DNA from: an uncultured Litoreibacter sp.
GTDB lineage: Bacteria; Pseudomonadota; Alphaproteobacteria; Rhodobacterales; Rhodobacteraceae
DNA: 64,000 nucleotides
Assembly (NCBI RefSeq): GCF_947501785.1
Contig: NZ_CANMXB010000001.1
Location: 3,166,501-3,230,500 of the forward strand
Direction: 5' to 3'
The position numbers and the translations under genes are program-made. The notes below the pieces were generated by a model. The model was not told where the DNA came from, searched no databases, and saw only the letters and a program-made list of their open reading frames with translations. Below are positions 16,911 to 26,020 of the stretch, one piece after another (position 1 is the stretch's first letter; each line of letters starts with the position of its first letter).

Positions 16911-17843
16911 TCAGTAACTCCTTGTCTTGCGGTCAAGAACCTGGCGGCCCAGCAGGCTGGCACATAGGTCGACCATGAGCTTTGCTGTGCGGCCGCGCTC
17001 GTCGAGAAACGGGTTGAGTTCGACCAGATCAAGGGAGCCGACCAAGCCACTGTCGCACAGCATTTCCATGACCAGATGCGCCTCGCGGAATGTCGCCCCA
17101 CCTGGAACGGTGGTCCCGACGGCGGGGGCGATTTCCGGGTCAAGAAAATCAACATCCAAACTCACATGCAGCGCGCCATTCGCGGCTTCCACACGTTCTA
17201 GGAATGCCTTTAGTGGACGCCGAATGCCATGTTCATCAATGCTTCGCATGTCATGAACATCAACGCCGAGGTCACTCAGAAAAGTCCGCTCTGCGGGATC
17301 AACCGACCGAATGCCAATCATACAGACGTTTTGGGGTGGGACGGCTTTGGAAAGCTCGGGATAGACCTTTTCAAAGCCGGGCTGGCCCGTGAAGTAGGAC
17401 ACCGGCGTTCCGTGCAAGTTCCCGCTTTGCGTGCTGTCCAGGGTGTGAATGTCGGGATGGGCATCAAGCCAAAGTACGAATTGTTCTTTGCCCAACGCCT
17501 CGCTGTGTTGGCTGACCCCTGGCACTGTCCCAATGGAAAGACTGTGATCGCCGCCCAAGAAAATTGGCATATCACCGGACTGGCAGGCCCGAAACGCCGC
17601 CTCTCTCAATGTCGTCGCCCAAGCAACGGTTTCTGACAGGTCGTGAACAGAGCTGTTGGGGTGAGAAACGTCCGGCCCGTGCGTGATGGCCGCATTCCCA
17701 TGATCGACCACCGTATGACCAAGAGCCTCCAACGTTGGTGCCAGCCCCGCGGTCCGAAACGCGTCCGGACCCATAATGCAGCCTGGTTGGCTTGCTCCTG
17801 ATTGTACCGGTGCGCCGACTAGAATACAGGTCTTGGGTGTCAT
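16911..17843 (-). CDS. rocF: Arginase
   Basis: The protein has 310 residues. The binuclear manganese motifs are intact: GGDHSLSIG, WLDAHPDIHT and SLDVDFLDPEIAPAVGT, supplying the conserved His and Asp ligands. It hydrolyses L-arginine to L-ornithine and urea in the cytoplasm. It is the first gene of an operon with ornithine cyclodeaminase and is divergent from an Lrp/AsnC regulator 129 bases away, the usual arrangement for substrate-induced arginine catabolism. The related agmatinase family shares these motifs; length and the ornithine cyclodeaminase partner favour arginase. Confidence 0.94.
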   Translation of the reverse strand: MTPKTCILVGAPVQSGASQPGCIMGPDAFRTAGLAPTLEALGHTVVDHGNAAITHGPDVSHPNSSVHDLSETVAWATTLREAAFRACQSGDMPIFLGGDHSLSIGTVPGVSQHSEALGKEQFVLWLDAHPDIHTLDSTQSGNLHGTPVSYFTGQPGFEKVYPELSKAVPPQNVCMIGIRSVDPAERTFLSDLGVDVHDMRSIDEHGIRRPLKAFLERVEAANGALHVSLDVDFLDPEIAPAVGTTVPGGATFREAHLVMEMLCDSGLVGSLDLVELNPFLDERGRTAKLMVDLCASLLGRQVLDRKTRSY

Positions 17844-17914
17844 GAGGTTGCCTCCGTTTGCCGAAGGATAGTCTCAATTTGGTAGAAAATTGCGTTGTGA
17901 AATTGATCAGAAAG

Positions 17915-17942
17915 GTAGATATTTTTGCCATTATGTAGATAT
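17915..17942. promoter_or_regulatory. Direct repeat GTAGATAT in the arginase/Lrp intergenic region
   Basis: GTAGATAT occurs at 17915-17922 and again at 17935-17942, 20 bases apart start to start, about two helical turns. The pair lies in an AT-rich stretch between the divergent arginase and Lrp/AsnC genes. It is a plausible binding site for the regulator; this is inferred from position and spacing only. Confidence 0.4.
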
Positions 17943-17972
17943 ACTTCATCAAAACGATAGGGTTTTGGCGAA

Positions 17973-18398
17973 ATGGCTCAATTTACGGATACTGACGGCG
18001 CATTGTTGTCCTTGCTCAAACAGGACAGCAGAGCCTCTGTGACAACACTCGCGGCAAAGCTCGGCGTTGCGCGGGCCACTGTGCAATCGCGGCTAGAGCG
18101 TCTTCAACGCAACGGTACAATTCGCAGGTTCACAATTGAACTGAGCAGGGAAGCCGAGGTTGATGTGGTCAGGGCCGTGATGCTGATTGAACTTCAGGGC
18201 AGCATGGCACGCAGTATCATATCGGCGCTTGGCCGGATCCCGGATATTGTGGATTTGCATTCAACCAACGGTGCCTGGGACCTTGTCGCGCAGATCGAAA
18301 CCACCAGCTTGCCCAAATTTGACCGCGTTCTGCGCGACGTGCGGGAGATCAAAGGCGTTTTGAACAGCGAAACGTGCCTTCTGCTCAATCAGGCATAG
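17973..18398 (+). CDS. Lrp/AsnC family transcriptional regulator
   Basis: The protein has 141 residues. Residues about 5-60 are the helix-turn-helix domain (DGALLSLLKQDSRASVTTLA, LGVARATVQSRLERLQRNG) and residues about 68-140 are the RAM ligand-binding domain. The family forms octamers that wrap DNA and respond to amino acids. Divergence from the arginase-ornithine cyclodeaminase operon suggests it activates or represses that operon in response to arginine or ornithine. The flagellar motB gene follows 74 bases downstream and is likely a separate unit. Confidence 0.9.
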   Translation: MAQFTDTDGALLSLLKQDSRASVTTLAAKLGVARATVQSRLERLQRNGTIRRFTIELSREAEVDVVRAVMLIELQGSMARSIISALGRIPDIVDLHSTNGAWDLVAQIETTSLPKFDRVLRDVREIKGVLNSETCLLLNQA

Positions 18399-18472
18399 TG
18401 CTTCAAATTTGATACGTTAAGCCAGACTTCACCTGACAATATTAGGAGAACCCGAACAGCCAAGGGTTTCTC

Positions 18473-19309
18473 ATGTCCGACAACACGCGCCCCATCATCA
18501 TCAAACGTAAGAAAGTCATTGCCGGAGGCGGCCACCACGGCGGCGCCTGGAAAGTAGCCTACGCCGACTTCGTCACCGCCATGATGGCGTTTTTTATGTT
18601 GATGTGGCTGTTGAACGCCACAACCGAGAAACAGCGTAAAGGCTTGGCCGACTATTTTAGCCCGACCATCGCTATCGCAAGGGTTTCCGGCGGTGGGGAC
18701 GGCGCGTTTTCCGGCGATAGCCTGATGTCCGAAGAAACGTTGGCCAGAAGCGGTCGCGGCGGGTTTGCCGACCTGCCACCAATGACCTTGAATGGCCAGG
18801 GCGTGGACGGGAACAACAAATCAAACGGAGCACGTGAACTCAGCGACCTGGAAAATGTGCAGCTGGGCATCGTCGGCCGCGGGGGCGAAAGCCTCGTTCG
18901 CGATATGGCAAAGAAACACATTATCACGCGGTTGACGGACCGGGGGTTGGTGATCGAGGTATTCGATCTTGAAGACGCGCCGCTATTTGAGCCCGGCACG
19001 GCGCGCCCTACGCCGACCCTGCACGCCATTGCTGACATATTGAACGAAGGGTTCCGTTTGGTCACAAACCCGGTTTCGGTGGCCGCGCATGCCAAGTCCA
19101 TCAGCCCCCTATTTCTTGAGAACCCCGCATGGGAGATTACGACCGACCGCGCTCAATCGGCCCGCGCTTTGTTGGAAACTGCCGGCCTGGCTCCCGATCG
19201 CGTCGCGTCGGTGTCCGGTTTCGGGCAACAAAAACCGCTGTTGGATGACCCGATGTCAGCGCGCAACAACCGTCTGGAGATCGTCTTGCTACGGGAAGAC
19301 GCAGATTGA
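18473..19309 (+). CDS. motB: Flagellar motor stator protein MotB
   Basis: The protein has 278 residues. After a short cytoplasmic tail there is one membrane helix containing the proton-channel aspartate D32 in YADFVTAMMAFF, the hallmark of MotB. The C-terminal part (about 150-275) is the OmpA-like peptidoglycan-binding domain (TDRAQSARALLE, RVASVSGFGQQKPL, RNNRLEIVLL). Together with MotA it forms the stator that turns proton flow into rotation. Unusually for many bacteria, motA lies 10.5 kb away; this split is normal in this type of alphaproteobacterial cluster. Confidence 0.95.
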   Translation: MSDNTRPIIIKRKKVIAGGGHHGGAWKVAYADFVTAMMAFFMLMWLLNATTEKQRKGLADYFSPTIAIARVSGGGDGAFSGDSLMSEETLARSGRGGFADLPPMTLNGQGVDGNNKSNGARELSDLENVQLGIVGRGGESLVRDMAKKHIITRLTDRGLVIEVFDLEDAPLFEPGTARPTPTLHAIADILNEGFRLVTNPVSVAAHAKSISPLFLENPAWEITTDRAQSARALLETAGLAPDRVASVSGFGQQKPLLDDPMSARNNRLEIVLLREDAD

Positions 19310-19330
19310 AATTAGGTCGCATTTTATCCG

Positions 19331-19346
19331 TTAGCGCAGAATTAAG
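19331..19346 (+). promoter_or_regulatory. Putative CtrA-type site upstream of flgE
   Basis: TTAG-N7-TTAAG matches the TTAA-N7-TTAA(C) CtrA recognition pattern with one substitution. It lies 55 bases before the flgE start, in the 91-base gap after motB. CtrA control of Rhodobacterales flagella is established in general; binding here is inferred. Confidence 0.4.
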
Positions 19347-19400
19347 AGTTCGCGCCAATAGTACGCCCAACATTGAAAGCTGCTTCAGAAAGGCGCGAGC

Positions 19401-20705
19401 ATGACAATTTCATCTTCCCTTAACGCCGGCGTTGCTGGGCTGGCCGCGAATGCCAGCAGACTAGCTACGATCTCCGACAATATCGCGAATTCCAACACAT
19501 TTGGCTACAAGAGGGCAGAGACCGGGTTCCACTCTATGGTCATTTCCAACGGGACAGGGACCTATTCGGCTGGCGGTGTCCGCGTTACGTCACAGCGATT
19601 GATTGATCAAGCAGGATCATTGGTAACAACAGCCAACTCAACCGACCTTGCCGTTCGGGGCAGGGGTTTTCTGCCCGTCACGACAGCGGCCTCTATCGCC
19701 GGCGAAGGGGATACCGAATTCCCCTTGCGGCTCGCTACGACAGGGTCATTTAGAACGGATTCGCAGGGGTACCTGGTGACGGAAACCGGAATGGTGCTTT
19801 TGGGGTGGCCAGCATCCGCAGATGGCAGCGTCCCGACCAATCCGCGCGATACGGTCGATGCGCTTGAGCCAATTCAGATCAATGTAAACCAGTTTGCCGG
19901 TGAGCCGACGACACGAATGAACCTTGGGGTGAATTTGCCGGCGACAGAGACGGAGGCAGGTGCCGACGGCACTCCACTTGAGCTGTCTGTGGAATATTAC
20001 GACAACTTGGGGACCTCTCAAAACGTTCTTGTGACGTTTACCCCGAGCGTGCCTGCAACTGGTAGTTCGAACGAATGGACGATGACGCTCGCCGATTCCG
20101 CATCCGGAGGCGCGATCATTGGTGAATACACCCTTTCCTTTGACGATTCTCGTGCCAGCGGCGGGACGCTAGACAGCGTGACCACGATTTCCGGGGGGCC
20201 TTACGACCCCGCAACCGGCGCGTTCTCGGTCGTTGTTGCAGGTGGACCGCTTGAAATTGCCGTTGGCGGATTGAATGAGGGTACGGGATTAACCCAACTC
20301 TCAGACAGTTTCGCTCCGACCCAGATAACGAAGGATGGGTCACCGGTTGGGAACATGATCTCAGTGGATGTCGATCAGAACGGTTTTGTTCAGGCGACAT
20401 TTGATATCGGCATTACCAGAACGGTCTACCAAATTCCGTTGGTCGATTTGCCCAACCCCAACGGCTTGATGGCGCTGGACAACCAGACCTATCAGACGAC
20501 CCGTGAAAGTGGATCATTCTTCCTGTGGGACGCGGGTGATGGCCCAACGGGGGACATTGTTGGGTTCGCTCTGGAAGAGTCAGCAACCGATGTAGCCGGC
20601 GAGCTAACGCAGTTGATCCAAACCCAGCGCGCTTATTCGTCGAACGCGAAGGTCATTCAGACAGTGGATGAAATGCTGCAAGAAACAACCAACATCAAAC
20701 GTTAA
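19401..20705 (+). CDS. flgE: Flagellar hook protein FlgE
   Basis: The protein has 434 residues. The N-terminal flagellar rod/hook motif is clear (SLNAGVAGLAANASRLATIS, then NIANSNTFGYKR), the middle contains the beta-rich hook D1/D2 domains, and the C-terminus is the coiled-coil type QRAYSSNAKVIQTVDEML. It polymerises outside the cell as the universal joint between rod and filament, and is exported by the flagellar type III system without a cleaved signal. It is the first gene of the flgE-flgK-flgL-flgI block; a CtrA-like site lies 55 bases upstream. Confidence 0.94.
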   Translation: MTISSSLNAGVAGLAANASRLATISDNIANSNTFGYKRAETGFHSMVISNGTGTYSAGGVRVTSQRLIDQAGSLVTTANSTDLAVRGRGFLPVTTAASIAGEGDTEFPLRLATTGSFRTDSQGYLVTETGMVLLGWPASADGSVPTNPRDTVDALEPIQINVNQFAGEPTTRMNLGVNLPATETEAGADGTPLELSVEYYDNLGTSQNVLVTFTPSVPATGSSNEWTMTLADSASGGAIIGEYTLSFDDSRASGGTLDSVTTISGGPYDPATGAFSVVVAGGPLEIAVGGLNEGTGLTQLSDSFAPTQITKDGSPVGNMISVDVDQNGFVQATFDIGITRTVYQIPLVDLPNPNGLMALDNQTYQTTRESGSFFLWDAGDGPTGDIVGFALEESATDVAGELTQLIQTQRAYSSNAKVIQTVDEMLQETTNIKR

Positions 20706-20722
20706 GAAAGGCGGATTGATTC

Positions 20723-22174
20723 ATGAGCCTAACGGGAGCCCTATCTGCAGCCACATCAGGATTGAGCGCAGCATCACGTTCTGCCCAATTGGTTTCATCA
20801 AATGTGGCCAATGCCCTGACAGAAGGTTATGGCCGCCGGGACATCCGGCTGTCCTCTTTGGGTGCAGGTGGCGCCGGCGGGGGCGTTCAGGTCACGGGCG
20901 TGGACCGCGTCGTCGATCAATACGCCATAGGCCAACGGCGCCTCGCGAGCGCGAATTTCGGACAAGCTAATCAGCTCGCTGATCTGTACAGCATTGTCAG
21001 TACGGTTGTTGGAACACCTGATGATCCAACGTCTCTTTCAGCAAGGGTCGCTGCATTTGAAAACTCATTGATTTCTGCCACGGCATCGCCTGAAAGCGCC
21101 ACCACTTTGGATGCCGCCGTAACTGCCGCGCGCGGTATCGTGTCGTTTTTTCACTCGGCCTCTGACGTTGTCCAGGAAACACGCGAGTCTGCCGACCTGC
21201 AAATTCACCAACAAGTGCAACTGCTGAACGTGAATTTGTCCGCAATCTCAGGCCTAAACACGCAGATACGTAGCCAAATTAGTTCGAACTGGGATCCCTC
21301 ACCATTGATGGATGAACGTCAGCGTTTGATCGATGAGATATCTGAAATTGTTCCACTTCGGGAAATTCCGGGTGAGTACGGCAGAATATCGCTTTTGACG
21401 GAAAACGGAACGATACTCGTCGGCGATCATGCCGCAACATTTGAATTCGAACCGACGCTGACCATCGTACCAGAAATGACGGTTCAATCAGGCGCTCTTT
21501 CGGGGCTTACGCTGGTCGGCGCGGAAAGCTCGGTTGGATCAGCTCTCGAAGCAATCTCAGGCGGAGCGTTGGCAGCCAACTTCGCGATCCGCGATGAGGC
21601 TACCATAGAGCTACAGGAAAAGTTGGACGCACTCGCGCAAAACTTGATCACGCGGACTTCGGATGCAACAGTTGATCCCACACTGGGCGCGGGTCCAGGA
21701 ATATTCACCGATCAGGGACTTGCGATTGATCCTGCCAACGTTACCGGGATCGCGGCCCGAATACAGATCAATTCCGAAATTGACCCCTTGCAAGGTGGAG
21801 CATCCTGGAAACTGCGCGACGGCGTTGGTGCAACAGCACAGGGGCCCTCAGGCAACATAAGCATCCTGTCGTCGATAGCCGATGCATTGAGGGCTGCACC
21901 TGCGGGAGGATCCCCATCTTCCCCGGAAACAGCATCATTTGCATCGCTCGCGGCGGGCTTCGAATCCCATGTCGGGACCGTGCGGATCCAGTCAGAGACA
22001 AAAGCGACCTATGCGTCTTCTCAGGTCGCGACATTCTCTGAGATCGAAGGTCGCTTAGGTGTGGATACCGACCAAGAAATGCAAAAGCTGTTGGTGATAG
22101 AACAAAGCTACGCCGCCAATGCGAAGATCATTCAGGCGGTTGATGAAATGATGCAATCATTGTTGAGGATATAG
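20723..22174 (+). CDS. flgK: Flagellar hook-associated protein 1 (FlgK)
   Basis: The protein has 483 residues. It starts with the rod/hook-type N-terminus (LSAATSGLSAASRSAQLVSS, NVANALTEGYGRRD) and ends with EQSYAANAKIIQAVDEMMQS, with a long middle typical of HAP1. It forms the first ring of the hook-filament junction. It lies 17 bases after flgE and one base before the GTG of flgL, in keeping with co-transcription and shared assembly timing. Confidence 0.92.
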   Translation: MSLTGALSAATSGLSAASRSAQLVSSNVANALTEGYGRRDIRLSSLGAGGAGGGVQVTGVDRVVDQYAIGQRRLASANFGQANQLADLYSIVSTVVGTPDDPTSLSARVAAFENSLISATASPESATTLDAAVTAARGIVSFFHSASDVVQETRESADLQIHQQVQLLNVNLSAISGLNTQIRSQISSNWDPSPLMDERQRLIDEISEIVPLREIPGEYGRISLLTENGTILVGDHAATFEFEPTLTIVPEMTVQSGALSGLTLVGAESSVGSALEAISGGALAANFAIRDEATIELQEKLDALAQNLITRTSDATVDPTLGAGPGIFTDQGLAIDPANVTGIAARIQINSEIDPLQGGASWKLRDGVGATAQGPSGNISILSSIADALRAAPAGGSPSSPETASFASLAAGFESHVGTVRIQSETKATYASSQVATFSEIEGRLGVDTDQEMQKLLVIEQSYAANAKIIQAVDEMMQSLLRI

Positions 22175-22175
22175 C

Positions 22176-23180
22176 GTGAATTTCAGTATTACGGGCGATC
22201 TTGCGTCAAGTTTGATGTCGCGCCGCACCAGCGCCTCTCTCAAATCCGAGCTTCAGAGATTGACTCAAGAAGCGGGAACAGGGCGCGTGACAGATGTCGC
22301 GCGGAGCACCAAAGGAGAGCTTGCGCCAATCGCGTCTGTAAAGCGGTCGCTCGCGTTATTGGATGCGCACGCCACATCGGCCTCCAAAACCGCATTGAAG
22401 CTGACTTCTCAAGACTTGGCTCTTCAGGCGATAAGCCAACAAATTAGTGAGTTGGGCCCGGCAATTCTCACGGCCGCGAATTCTGGCCCCGTTGCCTTCG
22501 ACGCTGCAATTTCGTCTCATGCTGATAGATTTTCCGGTGCTGTTTCTGCACTCTCAACGAAAATCTCGGGCAGCTACGTTTTCTCAGGCGTTTCCGTTGA
22601 TACCGCGCCCCTTGCTGCTGCTGATGACATGCTAGCCGAACTTGAGGTGGTCACTGCAGGTTCAGCCAGTGCCGCGGATTTCTACCAACGGATCGATGAT
22701 TGGTTCAACCTACCGGGCGGTTTTGACCAGACAGGGTATCTGGGCAGTGACGCAAATTCAGACCCGCTCGAAGTAAGTTCGACTGAGACAATTCATGTTT
22801 CTTTGACCGCGGACGCTTTGGAGGTGAAAAATGTCCTCAAAGATCTCGCGGTTTTGTCTTTGGTCGCGGATGGCGCATTCCTAGGAAATGCCGCCGAACG
22901 CAAGGAACTTGCAAGCCAGGCAGCGGGCTCTCTCATCTCAGGTACCAAAGACCTGATTGAGGTACGCGCAAATGTTGGCGCGCAGCTGGAGAGGTTATCC
23001 CTTGCAGAAGCGCAGAATGCGTCAGAGCGGTATGCGTTGTCAGAATCCTACAACCAAATCACGGGAGTGGACTTGTTTGAAACAGCAACGCGCCTTGAGG
23101 AAGTTCAGCTTCAACTTGAGAGCCTCTATCTCATTACAGCTCGAACTTCGCGGCTCAATTTGACGGAATTCCTGAGATGA
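22176..23180 (+). CDS. flgL: Flagellin-like hook-associated protein 3 (FlgL)
   Basis: The protein has 334 residues from a GTG start one base after the flgK stop. The N-terminal helix (SLMSRRTSASLKSELQRLTQ) and C-terminal helix (ETATRLEEVQLQLESLYLIT) have flagellin/HAP3 heptad character, with a variable middle. It should join FlgK to the flagellin filament. It is shorter than flagellin in this window and lies within the hook operon, which favours FlgL over a second flagellin. The stop overlaps the flgI start by 4 bases. Confidence 0.87.
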   Translation: MNFSITGDLASSLMSRRTSASLKSELQRLTQEAGTGRVTDVARSTKGELAPIASVKRSLALLDAHATSASKTALKLTSQDLALQAISQQISELGPAILTAANSGPVAFDAAISSHADRFSGAVSALSTKISGSYVFSGVSVDTAPLAAADDMLAELEVVTAGSASAADFYQRIDDWFNLPGGFDQTGYLGSDANSDPLEVSSTETIHVSLTADALEVKNVLKDLAVLSLVADGAFLGNAAERKELASQAAGSLISGTKDLIEVRANVGAQLERLSLAEAQNASERYALSESYNQITGVDLFETATRLEEVQLQLESLYLITARTSRLNLTEFLR

Positions 23181-24280
23181 AGTTTTTCATATGCCTCGCA
23201 TTCATTGTGGCTCAATTGACGTCCGTTGCGAATGCCTCGTCGGTTCGGATCAAAGACCTTGTCAACTTTGATGGTGTCCGGGGAAACGACCTAGTTGGTT
23301 ATGGCCTGGTCGTGGGGCTGAATGGGTCTGGCGATGGGATAAGAAATGCGCCCTTCACCGAAGAAATGATGGCCCTCACACTAGAACGGCTCGGAATCAA
23401 TGTGACGGGTGAACAGTTCCGCCCCAAGAACGTGGCCGCTGTTCTGGTAACAGCTGTTTTGCCTCCATTTTCACGGACAGGTGGTCGCATCGACGTTACT
23501 GTTTCCACGATTGGAGACGCCAAAAGCTTATTGGGCGGCACCTTGATCATGACGCCGCTAAACGGCGCGGACGGAGAAATCTATGCTGTAGCCCAGGGCA
23601 CAGTTATTGCTGGCGGTATCAGCGCGGATGGCGCTGCTGCGCGGGTCGTACATGGAGTTCCCACGGCTGGAACTGTTGTATCGGGCGGACGAATTGAACG
23701 CGAGATCGATTTCGACTTTTCAGCTCTTGAGACGCTGCGCTTGGCGCTTCGTGACCCTGACTTTTCCACTGCCGAAAAGATTGAATCCGTCGTGAACTCG
23801 AAGCTTGGTCGACGAGTGGCTACAATGATGGATGCCGGAACGGTCAGCTTGGACCTACGCGTCGCGGGTGCGCCTTCGCCGGCTCACGTGCTCAGCAGAA
23901 TCGAAAACCTCACTATCGAACCTGAGCGATCAGCGCGGGTCGTCGTCGATCAGAGATCCGGGACAATAGTGATGGGCGAAGACGTAAGAATTTCTCGTGT
24001 CGCCGTTGCGCAGGGCAACCTGACGCTGACTATTGAAGAGGCTCCAATGGTAGTTCAACCAAGTCCGTTTTCTGAAGGGGAAACGATAGTGGTCCCCAGG
24101 ACTGCGGCGGCAATCGGCGAGGCGCAAGGGAGCGGGCTTGCGGAGGTTGACGGTGGAACCTCTCTATCTCAAGTGGTCGCGGGTCTAAATGCACTCGGGG
24201 TATCGCCGTTGGATATGATCGACATCCTGAAGAGCATTAAGGCAGCAGGCGCAATGCATGCAGAATTTATTGTCCAATAG
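23177..24280 (+). CDS. flgI: Flagellar P-ring protein FlgI
   Basis: The protein has 367 residues. A Sec signal peptide (KFFICLAFIVAQLTSVANA) precedes the mature P-ring sequence: RIKDLVNFDGVRGNDLVGYG, LNGSGDGIRNAPFTEEMM and TLIMTPLNGADGEIYAVAQG are highly characteristic. It is secreted to the periplasm and polymerises around the rod in the peptidoglycan layer. It is the last gene of the plus-strand hook block; the next gene is on the opposite strand 214 bases away. Confidence 0.96.
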   Translation: MKFFICLAFIVAQLTSVANASSVRIKDLVNFDGVRGNDLVGYGLVVGLNGSGDGIRNAPFTEEMMALTLERLGINVTGEQFRPKNVAAVLVTAVLPPFSRTGGRIDVTVSTIGDAKSLLGGTLIMTPLNGADGEIYAVAQGTVIAGGISADGAAARVVHGVPTAGTVVSGGRIEREIDFDFSALETLRLALRDPDFSTAEKIESVVNSKLGRRVATMMDAGTVSLDLRVAGAPSPAHVLSRIENLTIEPERSARVVVDQRSGTIVMGEDVRISRVAVAQGNLTLTIEEAPMVVQPSPFSEGETIVVPRTAAAIGEAQGSGLAEVDGGTSLSQVVAGLNALGVSPLDMIDILKSIKAAGAMHAEFIVQ

Positions 24281-24494
24281 GTCGATTATGGAGTGCCAAT
24301 TCACAGTCGACCGACCACTGCGCTGATCGAGCTCTAGTGATTTGGTGAGCACAAAATTGATTTCGGGCAACCCGATGCCCACTTAGTCTGCATTTTATCG
24401 AATGTCTGCTGCTGCTTCTTGAATTGCACCTTTTGGCAGGTCCTTTTGCTATCCAGAGTGCACATTTTTCGTCCTAAAAACGCACGCACTTTGT

Positions 24495-25004
24495 TCAGCT
24501 CTTTTGCCAAGTCTCATTCAGGTACATTGCGACTTGGCGGGCGACGTGACCTGGAAATGACCGGATCTCGCGTTGTTGAAGCTCAGAATCGTCGCCTTTG
24601 ATGATTTCACATATGACTGCCGGGTGTTGATGAACCATATCCACATCTGTTTGCAGCTCCAAGATGTGGTTCGGGCCATTCATCCCCGGGTTTGACGAAT
24701 GCTGTTCGCCTTCATCGCGAGGATGCTCATTACTCGATTGACCAGGTGCTGTTGGAGGAGCGGCTTTTTCATCCATTGCACAAATGAGACTACGGACGAG
24801 CTGTAATTCTTGATCTTGTCCAATGGCGGATACGCCGGTTGAGCTAGCTACCAGCTTCTGCACAAAATCGGGGTCGATCTTTTGGATCGCTTCCCGGTCT
24901 AGCAGTTGTAGCAGCATCCGAGCCTTCATCGACCTGTTTGTAGTGCGTTGAGAATCCGAATTGCCAGGATCTGGTGGGCGTGGGTTTGGATTTGATGACG
25001 TCAT
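24495..25004 (-). CDS. Hypothetical flagellar protein with FliG middle-domain-like C-terminus
   Basis: The protein has 169 residues. The start at 25004 overlaps the fliP stop (ATGA), so it is translationally coupled to fliP. Residues 1-25 and about 80-110 are Pro/Ser/Asn-rich linkers; residues about 26-75 are helical (KARMLLQLLDREAIQKIDPD). The C-terminal 50 residues (MVHQHPAVICEI, then REIRSFPGHVARQVAMYL) resemble the EHPQ helix region of the FliG middle domain or the related MgtE N-domain. The FliG C-terminal charged domain that contacts MotA is absent. It may be a divergent, short motor-switch or C-ring component. No firm family assignment is possible. Confidence 0.6.
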   Translation of the reverse strand: MTSSNPNPRPPDPGNSDSQRTTNRSMKARMLLQLLDREAIQKIDPDFVQKLVASSTGVSAIGQDQELQLVRSLICAMDEKAAPPTAPGQSSNEHPRDEGEQHSSNPGMNGPNHILELQTDVDMVHQHPAVICEIIKGDDSELQQREIRSFPGHVARQVAMYLNETWQKS

Positions 25005-25735
25005 TCGAAGTAACTTCTCACCAAAGCGGTCGCGATGAGGCTCCAACCATCTGCGACAGCAAAGAATGCCAATTTGAATGGAAGTGAAACGACTGCCGGC
25101 GGCACCATCATCATGCCCATGGACATCAGGACAGCTGCCACGACCAAATCGATGATGAGAAACGGAAGGAACACCAGAAAACCGATTTGGAACGCGCGTT
25201 CGACTTCGCTTAGCATGAAAGAGGGAACCAACAATGACAGCGGAGCCTGTTCAGGCGAAGAGCTTGTCAGGTCGAACGATCTTAGTTCGGCGAGGGATGC
25301 AAATGTTTCAACGTCCAATCTCGCCGCCATGAACGTACGAAATGGCGCTATTGTCAGCGGGAATGCCTTTTCGACGTTCAACTCCCCTTCGGTTAGGGGC
25401 TTGAGCCCTTGCGACCAGGCTTCCTGAAACACCGGGTCCATTACGAAATACGTCAAAAACAGCGCCAATGAGATGATCAGCATGTTCGGAGGCGCCTGCT
25501 GCAATCCGATCGCTTGTCGCAGAATGGATAAGACCGTCACAATGAATGGAAAGCAGGTCACCATAATCGCCAGGCCAGGCGCAATGCTGAGCAGCGTTAT
25601 GGCGCCAATGAGCTGGATTGCCCGGCCGCTTAGTCCCGCCTCGTCTCCGATGGAAATCGCGATGTCTTGTGCAGAAGCCGGCTGCATCTGGAAACAGAGC
25701 GCCACAACAAATAGAAATACGATCCGGGGGGACAC
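25001..25735 (-). CDS. fliP: Flagellar type III export protein FliP
   Basis: The protein has 244 residues. A cleavable signal (IVFLFVVALCFQMQPASA) is followed by membrane helices and the family signature FIVTVLSILRQAIGLQQAPP, then LALFLTYFVMDPVFQEAW; it ends LPFKLAFFAVADGWSL near the C-terminus. FliP with FliQ and FliR forms the core export gate of the flagellar secretion system. It is 3 bases downstream of fliN on the minus strand and overlaps the following FliG-like gene. Confidence 0.96.
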   Translation of the reverse strand: MSPRIVFLFVVALCFQMQPASAQDIAISIGDEAGLSGRAIQLIGAITLLSIAPGLAIMVTCFPFIVTVLSILRQAIGLQQAPPNMLIISLALFLTYFVMDPVFQEAWSQGLKPLTEGELNVEKAFPLTIAPFRTFMAARLDVETFASLAELRSFDLTSSSPEQAPLSLLVPSFMLSEVERAFQIGFLVFLPFLIIDLVVAAVLMSMGMMMVPPAVVSLPFKLAFFAVADGWSLIATALVRSYFE

Positions 25736-25738
25736 GTT

Positions 25739-26020
25739 CTAAATGTCCTTTTGCGAAGGGACCCGCGTAATCCGAACCCCTATGCCGGTTTCGCCGCCGT
25801 TCGAGATTTCTTCCAGAACGCCTTCCGCGATGAGCCTCTTTCCGACATAAAGAGCTATCGGATCATCCAAATTGGTGTCCAGCGTGAGCACCTCGTCGAC
25901 GCTTAGGCGGGCAAGTTCCCCCATTGTTGGATGTGCGCATCCCACAGTTACGGCTACCTCAACCTGAACGTTGTCTAAAATGTTTGTAATTGCGCCACCC
26001 GGGGCTTGCTCTTCAGGCAT
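25739..26020 (-). CDS. fliN: Flagellar motor switch protein FliN
   Basis: The protein has 93 residues, essentially the SpoA/surface-presentation domain alone: ILDNVQVEVAVTVGCAHPTM, LTLDTNLDDPIALYVGKRLI and a final GIGVRITRV strand. FliN builds the lower C-ring and helps dock the export ATPase complex. It overlaps fliH by 8 bases, matching the known FliH-FliN contact. It is the only SpoA-domain protein in the window; FliM is not found here. Confidence 0.92.
   Translation of the reverse strand: MPEEQAPGGAITNILDNVQVEVAVTVGCAHPTMGELARLSVDEVLTLDTNLDDPIALYVGKRLIAEGVLEEISNGGETGIGVRITRVPSQKDI

Noticed and set aside
22176-23180. Second flagellin gene
   Set aside because: Position between flgK and flgI and the HAP3-like pattern favour FlgL.
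24434-24449. Sigma-54-like -24/-12 element (TGGCAGG...TTGC)
   Set aside because: Spacing is one base too long and the site lies between convergent genes with no gene to drive.
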